Made by a program: the position numbers and the translations under genes. The notes under the pieces were generated by a model. It saw only the letters and a list, made by a program, of their open reading frames with translations, was not told the DNA's origin and ran no database searches. 64,000 nt of DNA, from assembly GCA_012934845.2 (NCBI GenBank), contig WNNJ02000064.1:62001-126000 (forward strand). Reading direction: 5' to 3'. Shown here one piece after another: positions 52,381 to 61,869 of this stretch (positions are counted from its first letter, which is position 1; every line of letters starts with the position of its first letter). The stretch is from Pomphorhynchus laevis (lineage: Eukaryota > Acanthocephala > Palaeacanthocephala > Echinorhynchida > Pomphorhynchidae).

Positions 52381-53915
52381 TTAAATTGCCAATGCGTGCC
52401 GGCGCGCACTTACATGACCACGAAAAAAAAAACAAAAATCGAAGTCATGTGTCGAGAAGGTGGGTACGGAGGCAGATTTAAATGTGATAAAGGAGGAAGT
52501 GCGGCGGACGTCGAGATGGATCTGATTCCAGGCGAATGGGCTGTGACGAAGTGGATTGGAGACCGTAGTTGTTAGAATAATTGGGGACGTGAAGTAAGAG
52601 GGAATTACAGGGACGCAGTGATAGAAAGAGGTGGGACGAGTGTCTTCTAAGAAAAGGAGGTTGATGAGCGATGGGGAGCCGACAGCGATGATACGAAAAG
52701 TTACGAGAAGAAGGCGGAGTTTGATGCGAATGTGGATGGTGGGCCAGGCGAGTCGAACAAGATGTGTGGTAGAAGTGAGGGAGACGTAGGAGCACTTGAA
52801 CGACGGAGTTGATGATGCGTTGTAGGGGTGGGATGATGGATTTTGGAGAATTGGCGAAAATGCTGAGGCAGTAATCGATTTTATGGAAGATAAGTGATGA
52901 AAGTAGAGGCATACAAAAACGGAAGTCGATAAGGAGGCGGATACGGCGGATGTCACGGAGAATTAAGTTAGACGAGCAGACTTTGTCGCGGACTATAGGT
53001 TTAAAGGAAAACTCGATCATCGAAATGTAATCCTAAGAAAGTGAGATTATGCACTATGGGGATGATTGATGAGGCAAAGAATACAGGGGTAGGAGATATG
53101 TTAGATTGACTTGAGAGGATCCACATTATTTTAGACTTGTCTGGGTTTAAAACGAGACGAATATGGAAGAGACGTTTGTAGATAAAATAAATACAGTTCG
53201 AGGCAAAAATGCCGATATCGTGTATGCGATCGGCGGGTGCATGAACATATATGAGGATGTCATCGGCGTATTGCATGACGTTTAAGGAGTAAGGTTTGAT
53301 AAACGGAGAGAGATCGCCGAGTAGAAGAGAGAAAAGATGGGATCCTAGGACTGAACTTTGTGGGACCCCGCAGAAAATAAGGATGGGAGGAGAGGATGAT
53401 GAATTTGAACAGTCTCGAAAAGAACGGTCGGATAGATATGAGGCAAACCATGCTACGGAGGATGAAGAAAAGCCGTAATCATAACGAAGGCAAGAAAGGA
53501 AGATGGAGTGGTCGACGATGTCGAAGGCGGATGATACGTCGAGGGAGATGATAACACTATATGGATCCTTGTCACGAGAAATGAGTGAGTCGTTGTAAAC
53601 TTTCATGCAGGCGATTTCTGTGGAGTGATTAGAGTGGAAAGCGGATTGGAAAGGAGGGCACAGATTAGATGAATATAGATAAACGTTGATCTGTATTAAG
53701 ATAAGGCGCTCAAATAGTTTGGAAAGATTAGGGAGGAGTGAAATGGGGCGATAGCTAAAAAGAAGTGAGGGGTCGAGCGATTGTTTCTTAAGGCGGGGAT
53801 GAGCGATGGCGGATTTCCAATGTGAAGGAAAGATAAGACTGCGGATGGACGAGTTAGACAAGGTGTGAGTAAAGTGGATATCGATGAGCATATTGATTTA
53901 TCGTTCAGGAATACA
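52381..53915 (-). mobile_element. LINE family A, copy with long RT frames
   Basis: The frame 53891-53001 (296 codons) reads HWKSAIAHPRLKKQSLDPSL, SYRPISLLPNLSKLFERLIL, FDIVDHSIFLSCL (motif A region), CGVPQSSVLGSHLF (motif B) and MQYADDILIYVHAP (motif C). It continues in the frame 53020-52478 with FCMPLLSSLIFHKIDYCLSI. The frame 52956-52381 overlaps. Endonuclease and ORF1 are lacking. It has higher G+C than the flanks and is less decayed than copy A1. Confidence 0.8.
53001..53891 (-). pseudogene. RT core of the LINE A copy at 53 kb
   Basis: This is the longest open part of any family A copy: RT motifs 1 to 5 with YADD at the active site. The motif B GVPQG is changed to GVPQS, and it lacks a thumb in frame. 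It is a truncated RT unable to act alone. Confidence 0.8.
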
Positions 53916-53959
53916 TAAGAGGAAAACATGGCAATGATATATTTATTTTGATGTTATTT

Positions 53960-54050
53960 GATTATATGAAGTCATCTCTTATTATAGTACAGATTATATT
54001 ACTTTACATCCATAAAAATATTTCACTTAGCAGTTTAAATTTATTTTAGT
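53960..54050 (-). mobile_element. Naiad-like 3' end scrap
   Basis: ACATCCATAAAAATATTTCAC and the AGTTTAAATTTATTTT string match 5898-5935, the last codons of the Naiad RT in minus sense. Length is under 100 bp. Confidence 0.5.
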
Positions 54051-54099
54051 GGAATTTTATGATTTAAGTGATATAGAACGAGTGAACGATTAAGTGATA

Positions 54100-54725
54100 T
54101 AGAACGAGGTAACAAATATAATGACTTGGGAGTGTAGATAAACAGTGATTCGAGTACCGTCACACATACTGAGCATGCTTGTTCAAATGCGTTTGGGATA
54201 ATCGGTCAACTTCGACGCACTTTCATTGCACTTAATCAATTCGCCCTACGTCCGCTAATCTTTGCTCATGTGTTGAGCCGTCTTCTATATGCTGCGCCGT
54301 GTGTGTATCCCCAAAATTCAAAAGAACATATTAGTTCAGAAAGGGTACTTCATAGAGCTACCAAGCTAGCACCGCAACTGAAATTTTTGTCGTACCCTGA
54401 TCGATTAAAAGCACTTAGACTTGAGACTGTCACGTGGACCCGCCGGTACATCGATATGAGTATGGTCTGGCAAATTCTTAATGATTTAGATTATCCACTT
54501 CGAGATTGTCTTCATTTGCGCTCATCCAATATCCTCCGAGGACATGGTTTAACCCTGCGACGTGAAAGGATAAGAAAATCACGAGCTGTCCAATTTGATC
54601 GGCGAGTTGTATCTCTGTGGAATAGGCTTGGAGAGTCAACAGTGTGCAGTAGCAATATCAACGAATTCAAAAAGAAATTACGGATGGAAGACGCCATGGG
54701 GAAAGCTGCTTTTCCGTATTTGTAA
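54100..54725 (+). mobile_element. CR1-like LINE fragment, RT C-terminus (family C)
   Basis: The frame 54270-54725 (151 codons) reads LSRLLYAAPCVYPQ, LSYPDRLKALRLETVTWTRR and RRVVSLWNRLGESTV. Upstream, 54130-54270 reads HTEHACSNAFGIIGQLRRTF. It is the thumb region through the natural end of ORF2, 5'-truncated after motif C. Confidence 0.8.
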
Positions 54726-54869
54726 TACTTTTATTGTATTTTCTTTTTTTTCTGCAGTGAACCAGCCAATTAAGCCATGCTTTTGTGCTGTTCAAACATT
54801 AATAATATATTTTTAATTCTGTTTTTCTTTTTATTGTAAAATAAAAAAATAGTGTAATAACAATACATA

Positions 54870-54960
54870 TTTTCACTATTTTCGACAGAGTTCATGACTA
54901 AAGTCTACCGATTAGTAATGACATGCCAGTAGAACAAATAAGATTATTTATCAGACTATA
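54870..54960 (+). repeat. Fragment related to the Naiad 5' leader
   Basis: ATTTTCGACAGAGTTCATGA and ACATGCCAGTAGAACAAAT resemble 8980-9060 (TTTCTGACAGAGGTCAT, ACATGTCAGTAGAACAAAT). Confidence 0.5.
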
Positions 54961-54971
54961 TATTTTGTTTA

Positions 54972-55311
54972 GTTGAGATATTTCCGGACCTCTTCGACTA
55001 ACTTGTATTTTAGCTGGCTACATAATAGTTTCAGCTATCAGCTCGCATTACGACAGAAAGCATGCTGTCCAGACAACTACACAGGGTGGGACTCATCAGT
55101 GGACGTCCCTGTATCATCATTGTTTCATCCCTAATCATGCACTATATTGACGATAAACATGGTGGTTCTCCAGGGGACGTCCACTGATGAGTCCACTCAT
55201 GTGGAGTTGTCTAGACAGCATGCTTTCTGTCGTAATGCGACCTGATAGCTTAAGCTATTATGTAGCCAGCTAAAATACAGGTTAGTCGAAGAGGTCCGTA
55301 AATATCTCAAC
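54972..55311. repeat. Long inverted repeat, about 140-bp arms
   Basis: The arms 54972-55113 and 55172-55311 are reverse complements with scattered mismatches (AAAGCATGCTGTCCAGACAA against TTGTCTAGACAGCATGCTTT), with a loop of about 58 bp. Each arm contains GGACGTCCACTGATGAGTCC, that is, a CTGATGA box next to a GTCC stem strand as in schistosome-type hammerheads, but no GAAA follows at the expected place. Confidence 0.75.
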
Positions 55312-55401
55312 AAAATGAAATTCCACCGACTACCAACAAGACGATTTCAATGCATCACTATATATTTTGCATTATACATAAATTGAAAAATTACAATATT
55401 T

Positions 55402-57330
55402 TTATCTTATAAAGGAATTTTTATAACCCCGACTTGAAAACAATTGCACTGAGAACAATTCCGCAAGGTCTTTATCAGTAACACTATCAAAATATTGACC
55501 GATAGAATTATTAGCGTCCCTATCGCAGTGCACATATTTATAAAGATCTTTGGGATTGTGTTTACAAATGTTAGCTAGACAATTCTCAAAGACATAGCGC
55601 TTATGTCTTCTTAATGAATTAAAGAAATTTCTAGCCCGCTTATAAACACCGTATTCACAAACTCCATCCATAAAGCATTTGAAAGTAGAGTCACATGCCT
55701 TCATCGCTGTAGCCATCTCAGCATCAAAATAAAAAGCGCTCTTTCGACTAGTCCTAGACCTCAATGGTGAGAATTAAACAAGGAGAGAATAGAGAATCAC
55801 GCAAAAGTGATTCCATGCAACGTCAACTCCAACAACAGCTGGATCGGGCTAGCATACCCTAGCAAGCATGGATGTACTAACATAATAGTTTGCTTTGAAG
55901 ATATTAATCTGACTTTTATCACAATATGATTAATTTCCCTCGTTTGTGTATTTATCCTGAACTATAGCTACACAATGACCCGACAAACCAACTGGGTCAT
56001 CATACTAAATACTGCTTTTTTACTTTCCTGTTCGTCGTTAAACAAAGATCGAGAAGAGAAGAACATTTCCCGAAAAATTAATATAGGCATCAACATATTA
56101 AGCCAGACCACAATAAGTGAAACATCTCATAAGATTGCAAGATTATCCATCACAAGTAGGAAGTATCGTATTCGTACACTACTCAATATCCGGCATATTC
56201 AGATCCCCGATTATCAAAGTGTCGTAATTACCTCTTGTATAACACTCGATCTCTTCAGCGAGTTTCTTTGAAATTGTCATAGGAGCACAATACACAACAC
56301 CCAATATGAAGGGTTAGCTGTTTGAGAACATCAGCTGACACCACGTACTATCAACTCTATAAAGAGACGACTACTTAAAACATGCATTTTAATATCGTTT
56401 CCCATGAAAAGAGGAATACCACTCTTGCCCATATCCAATCACTACGGAACAGAGCATCACCCGAGATAGATACATCATCATATACATCACAATTAAGTCA
56501 AGATTCAATAATATTAAGTATTCTTGGATCGATAGGTTCGATCCTAAACTTTAGCTCATCAACTTTGTGTAAAAAGCTCCAGACATTACAATAGAATATA
56601 TCATGACCTTTATTCTTGGATCGATAGGTTCGATCCTAAACTTTAGCTCATCAACTTTGTGTTGATGAGCTAAAGTGTGTTGATGAGCCAACTTTGTGTT
56701 GATGAGCAAAACTAACACAAGCTCATCAACTTTGTGTTGATGAGCTTGTGTTAGTTTACACTAACACAAGAAACTATAACACCTCTAACAGTATTAAACA
56801 GTTCAGACCATAAATCAGTTAGACTCTGAAATGTGATAGGACATTGTCACATGCCATCATGTTTACGAAAAATGACACAACTAATGAGGTACAACTTATT
56901 CGAGTGTGTCGTCTTACTACCTGATAAATTTTCACACATAGATTGCTTTCAGCAAGAGCAATACGAGACGAAAGTTCTATCATAGCTTGAGACAGTTTCT
57001 CTCTTTGCAGAGCATCAAGTTCTCTCAAAAGACGGACATTAAACCCTTTTAGACGGAATGAATTACGAAGGATCAACTCAGCATGCGACTGCTCTTTAAA
57101 TACGGCTTTGAGTAACCATGGTATATTACTAAGCGTAGCACGCTTACCTATTCGAAACAAGGCAACAAGTTTCACATGTTTGACAATGTATACATTGGAT
57201 GAACCAATTATATGTGAAAATATGAATCTCACGCTCGTGACGTCCTCGTTAAGTAAATATAAAGTCTCAAATGAAGATTCCATGGATCGTGGATGTTTGT
57301 TCATGGTAGACACTTGGGTTTTCTCTCTGG
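55402..57330 (-). mobile_element. CR1-like LINE, ORF1 to linker, 3'-truncated
   Basis: The frame 57313-56819 is ORF1 (FRIGKRATLSNIPWLLKAVF, then NSFRLKGFNVRLLREL). At about 56220-56190 the minus strand reads TLIIGDLNMPDIE (endonuclease, GDLN catalytic motif) in a decayed stretch. The frame 55764-55402 is the linker before RT (NPKDLYKYVHCDRDANN, SVTDKDLAELFSVQLF). RT is absent. Frames change several times. Confidence 0.7.
56521..56770. repeat. Cluster of direct repeats and foldbacks
   Basis: A 50-bp block (TTCTTGGATCGATAGGTTCG to TCATCAACTTTGTGT) occurs at about 56521-56570 and 56615-56664. The second copy is followed by alternating GTTGATGAGC and GCTCATCAAC strings that form three nested hairpins, and by TGTTAGTTTACACTAACA. 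It lies within the decayed LINE and looks like template switching. Confidence 0.75.
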
Positions 57331-58759
57331 AAATGCAATTATCAAATAGATGACATTATTGACATATTATTACATATTATTACTATAAATCACCGAAGGA
57401 GAGCGCAAGCTCATACAGGGGCATCACAATATGTAAAAAGGAGAATATAAAGATAGTAAAAACAAAAAGACAGTCAAAGAAAAATTGAGAGCGCGTCCAT
57501 ATTGTCTACAACTTGTTTTTAAGGAGATCCTTACAAGTCCTCCGAAAGTGGCCATTACAATTTCCATTGTTAGGCAGTTCGACCTGTGAAATACTCAGCT
57601 GCTAAACACTGCGGAGGATGAAAAGACGTGTATTTCCGCGACAAGCAACGTCCATGTCCTCTCAGATTAAGTAGGGTCCGCACATAGAACATCAGTGCAT
57701 GGATGACTACTGGACGAAAATATGTTGTAAGCCATCATCATGTCAATATCCACACGGTTGTACTCGATTGTCTGTATTCCCAATTTACTCATACGCTCTG
57801 CATAGGGGACAGCGAATAGCCAACGCATACGTTTGGAACCTTATCTCAAAAGCTTTTCGAGAACTCTACGATCACGTTTTGTAGTAGGAGATCCTGCAGG
57901 AGATGCATGTCAGAATAGGCCGGATATAGCTGATGAATATTCCAACAAAATAGGTCCAGAAACGCGTTGGAATACACCCAGTACCATGCCAAGCTGACGG
58001 CTTGCTCGTGATGCAACAATCACGTTGTGAGAGGTGATATTCAGGTCGGAAGTTATCAACTTCAGCTGGGATGTAGCTGATACAAGCACCCAATTATTGT
58101 TTTTTTTGCTAGCACCCACCCAAGTCAGTGAACTTTTCGACTTTCTGCATCATCACTCTTCCAATATAGTATTGTGTATCAGGGAAACACCGGCCAATAT
58201 GCATATGAGCACACTTAGCTACGATCAATATGATCCCATGAGTATGTGCCCACGAGTTGATCATATTGAGATCAGACTGAACATAGTCAACATCCAATAA
58301 CGATGTAATTTGATCCATATTGTTAAGTCTTCAGCGTACATCATTGATAGCGAATTGATCACATTAGGAAGCTCATTTACATACAACGTGAACAAGAGAG
58401 GTGAGAGAACAGAGCCCTGTGGAACACCACATGTTATCGAAATGACCGAGGAGAGACGTATATCATGACGAACATAGAACCTTCTATTATGAAGGTAATC
58501 ACCAATCCAGTCTATTAACCAAAAAAATGCCGAAGAGTTCGGATAAGATTATCGTGAGGTACGATATCGAACGCTTTCGAGAGGTCGACAAAAATAATGT
58601 CAATATCTACACCACACCCTTAGATTTCAAAGAAAACACTCTTTCACGAGCCAACAGAATATTGGTTGTGGTAAAGTGACCTGCTTGAAAGCCATGTTGT
58701 GCAGTGATCATGATATTCGCGCTTATGACATGACGTTCCACACTACAAAGAATGATTCG

Positions 58760-59218
58760 TTATATTATAGAGAGAATGATACGTTCCACGATCCTACAGC
58801 ATATGGACGTTAAGATAATTGGGCGATGATTTTCAACTTTAGATACGTCTCCCCTTTTATAGATTGGGACTACAATTGTATCTCGCCAATCGTTAGAGAT
58901 GACGCCAGATTCCAAACATTTATTGAAGATTCTAATAACTGGGCAGCAGATCATGCCTGCGACGTTCTTTAGAGAAATATATGGTATTCCGTCTGTCTCC
59001 GCCGAGCTAGTAGATTTTAGCTTTTGTAGAGCATTATTTACAAAGTCAAGACTGACTATTTGATGATGTTTTGGTAAGCAGTAAATCAATGGGTTCTGTT
59101 CAAAGGAAATCATTGGATTAGCAGCTGTTTCGGAGAGCACACCACCAAAGTGTGTAGCAAATATGTTCGGAAAACATTTTCGATCGGTCGTATTATGATC
59201 GTTGTGATCGGTTAACAC
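58760..59218 (-). pseudogene. Linker and RT N-terminus of the 57-61 kb LINE
   Basis: The 152-codon frame reads VNNALQKLKSTSSAETDGIP (the SxGxDGIP block before RT), then GVISNDWRDTIVVPIYKRGD and VENHRPIILTSICCRIVERI (RT motif 1). Downstream, 58625-58540 reads as motif A (DIDIIFVDLSKAFDIV-like) in another frame. Confidence 0.75.
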
Positions 59219-59590
59219 AGAAAGCTGGCATCGAGTTGATTACGAAGGTTGAACGTATGAATAGAAGCCGCGAGGGTTGGTGCAAATGAATGTCATATAA
59301 TCTTCGTTTATTATGTCACATCATCTTCGTTTATTACGGATAAGAGATCATGCACGTATCAGGATTACTTTGAAATAATCAAAAGTGAGATATACATCGC
59401 GGAACATTAACCATGCCTCGTTCCTCTCATTTATCGCGGACCGCACTTTAGAATCGAGCCATATTTTACTCACTTAGGATAAACGAACCACGCGCAGTGG
59501 AGTAGATCGTCGATACACTGAGAGGATGGTGTCGCGAAAGATACAACATAGTTGTTCCAAAGTGAAGGAAGACGGAGAAGGCCATACGAC

Positions 59591-60283
59591 TTACTTTAAA
59601 AGATGGTTTGCTATTACAAAATTTGTTTTGAATGAATTAAGTGTGGGTTCAACGACCAAGGTGGAATAGATATCAGCCTGTTTGCAACCCAAAATGACTG
59701 TGTGATCAATTTTACCAATAGGATAGTGATATATGATATCCGTAATCAGATTATTTGAAGAGACAAAACAAACGTCAAGTTGTGAACATTGAGTTCCACA
59801 TAATCGTTTTGGTCCGTCTACTAGTTGAAAAAGGCAGCATTCATTTATACAGTCGATCAGATAACGTGAGTGAAAGTCACAACATGGCATATGTGTGTAG
59901 TCAGACCAATAAACATGCGGTATATTAAGATCGCCCATCAAGACAAACGGATATGAGGTGTGCACACGTAAATCAGCCACTAAGCTGACAGAGTCAGATA
60001 ATTGAGATCTGTATACTGCTCCTACTGTACATAACAAAGTGTCAGCAACGTAAATACGAAATCATATCGATTCATAGTGTCCACTCGAGTCACTTGAAAT
60101 GACAATGTCACATGCAAACAGATCCTCAGAGATATAGACCAGCACCCCTCCGTCTCGACGAGACGCTATGTCGGCCCGATGACAGACATATATGTCAATG
60201 CTAATTTCACTATCACCATTGGATGAGTTGATCCACGTTTTACAAAATACGGCAACACCCTGTCTCAAATATAAACACGACAC
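59591..60283 (-). pseudogene. Endonuclease of the 57-61 kb LINE
   Basis: The frame 60283-60062 gives KTWINSSNGDSEISIDIYVC and RRDGGVLVYISEDL (the conserved GGVLVYI strand). The frame 60037-59591 gives FVLMGDLNIPHVYW (catalytic GDLN), GTQCSQLDVCFVSSNN (LD...VS strand) and YPIGKIDHTVILG, where SDH is replaced by IDH. The two frames are shifted against each other near 60050. Confidence 0.8.
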
Positions 60284-60501
60284 ACTAGCTCATCCTTCTT
60301 GGAAAATATACCATTGATATTCGACAATTAGAATCCGACCATTAGCATCAAATTTCGGTACCTGATCACCTTGCCAAAATATAAGTCAATTGTGCTGCCA
60401 CTCAATTTATACCCTCGAATTGAGGAAACGGGGGGATTGCTGCAACGGGAGAGGTGCAATAGTCGCACTGAGTGACGCGATGTAGCTTTTCGTCACAATC
60501 G

Positions 60502-61067
60502 TCAACTCATCGAGTGGCAGCCAGTTAAGGTTGTCATGCGCTGCACCACGCAAAAATTCCTGATCATAAGATTTAGCTTCCCTATTGAGCGCCGATCACG
60601 AATTTTCGTAATAGCCACCTTAACGAGCATCTTATCTTCTCTGCTGAGATCTCTCAATAAACGGAGGCCAGACCCTTTATAACGATGAAAGTGATAAAAT
60701 ACCAAATCAGCATGTTCTCATTAGAGAAAATCACCTTTAACAACCGAGGACGACCGAGATAGTCTTTTGTTGGTCTTCCTAAGCGAAATGCATACTCAAC
60801 TTGAATTCCTGATCGAGTTTCGAATTGAGAGTGGGCAAACAGGAAGCCAAGAATAGACCAAATACTGTTCTGATCCTCTTTTAAACGAATAGCATTGCTT
60901 GCCGTTACGGGCTCCCTTAAGTGAGCAATTATCAATGATCTACAACGATTTGATTTTGCATGAATAGGCTGGCCAATACTAGTAGAGCTGACATAAGTGA
61001 GCGTGGTATACATCAAGTTGTTCCGCAAACGCTGGCCGTTGATAAAAGGAACACCTTCATGAGACAC
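60502..61067 (-). pseudogene. ORF1 C-terminal half of the 57-61 kb LINE
   Basis: The frame 61067-60654 contains FETRSGIQVEYAFRLGRPTK and DYLGRPRLLKVIFSNENML. The overlapping frame 60705-60502 continues with KGSGLRLLRDLSREDKML and RDRRSIGKLNLMIRN. It corresponds to an RRM-like ORF1 in which RPRLLKVIF is the core strand. A frame change lies near 60690. Confidence 0.75.
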
Positions 61068-61089
61068 GGCTGACTGTAGGCGGTATGTT

Positions 61090-61385
61090 GTTCATGGAGT
61101 GAGCTCATCAATCTGTCTGCGTTTCCATTTAAAAAGTCAATGCTGGAAGTACGATTGCCAATTACACATTCATATCTGCGTCGCCAACGACGACATTGAA
61201 GTTATGATCACACAATTATTTCTATTGCGCTAATATTCTTTAAGCATCGGTAAGAATGTGTATATTATTGTAATTAGTCTGAACAATTAACTTTTTCTTG
61301 CTGTTTTTTTTCAAGATGTTTTGTTTTGATGATATTGTCGTCACCAGCTAAATATCAATCATGTGCTTCTTTGTAAGTATTTAAT
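61090..61385. other. Spacer, nothing recognised
   Basis: A moderately AT-rich region upstream of the LINE 5' end. No promoter motif is identified. Confidence 0.4.
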
Positions 61386-61389
61386 ATCA

Positions 61390-61640
61390 CGAAGACAATT
61401 TTTTATGGATGGATAATAAACAATATGCTTTGTATTAGAATCAGATACACTAGATAATTAAATTTAATCATATGAAATATGCCATTAGCACTTATTTGGC
61501 CACGCTTCTATGCCGGTTCGAGGAATAGGGGCCGAAACCTGATAATATAGCAGTTCCTTATAATGAACTCTAATCCTTATCCTTATATATCTCTGTTATT
61601 TACAAGTCAATTCATTAAAATTTATTTTGTTTGATTTTAA
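61390..61640 (+). mobile_element. Naiad-like 3' end and terminal repeat (fifth copy)
   Basis: It starts at TTTTTTATGGATGGATAATA (end of the RT) and runs through the structured segment (TTTGGCCACG, GGGGCCGAAACCTGATAA) into a terminal-repeat piece. P3 and P4 each have one or two mismatches, and the CTGATGA box is lost. From 61640 to 61870 the sequence is A/T-rich with nothing seen. Confidence 0.65.
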
Positions 61641-61869
61641 TATTATAAAATAAGTAGGCTCAGTTATATAATATGATCATTAACTATACAAGATTAATAC
61701 AAGAATTAATTTTGATTACCTTGCAATATTTTTTTATAATTTAATGATAAACAGAAAATATTCGTTACTAGAATTCGTTTATATTATCATCACGCATTTT
61801 TTAACAGTATTATGGAATTGGGACGATATGGACTTATTTCCACATTTCTTTGATACTTGAAGAAATATA

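Larger units (their letters stand above)
57450..61080 (-). mobile_element. CR1-like LINE, family C, nearly full length, decayed
   Basis: Minus order is ORF1 (61067-60502), spacer with LINE UTR (60500-60290), endonuclease (60283-59591), linker and RT N-terminus (59218-58760), RT core (about 58700-58330, decayed), RT C-terminal part (58318-58109) and thumb (57884-57450). It is the most complete copy of the family. Stops and frame changes occur throughout, and motifs B and C are hard to read. Confidence 0.8.

Noticed and set aside
55975-56271. A 98-codon plus-strand frame
   Set aside because: The opposite strand carries a decayed endonuclease with a GDLN motif, so the plus frame is a shadow.
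60907-61067. Start of a complete ORF1 gene for the 57-61 kb LINE
   Set aside because: The 137-codon frame has no recognisable ORF1 N-terminus, and it shifts frame in its conserved core.
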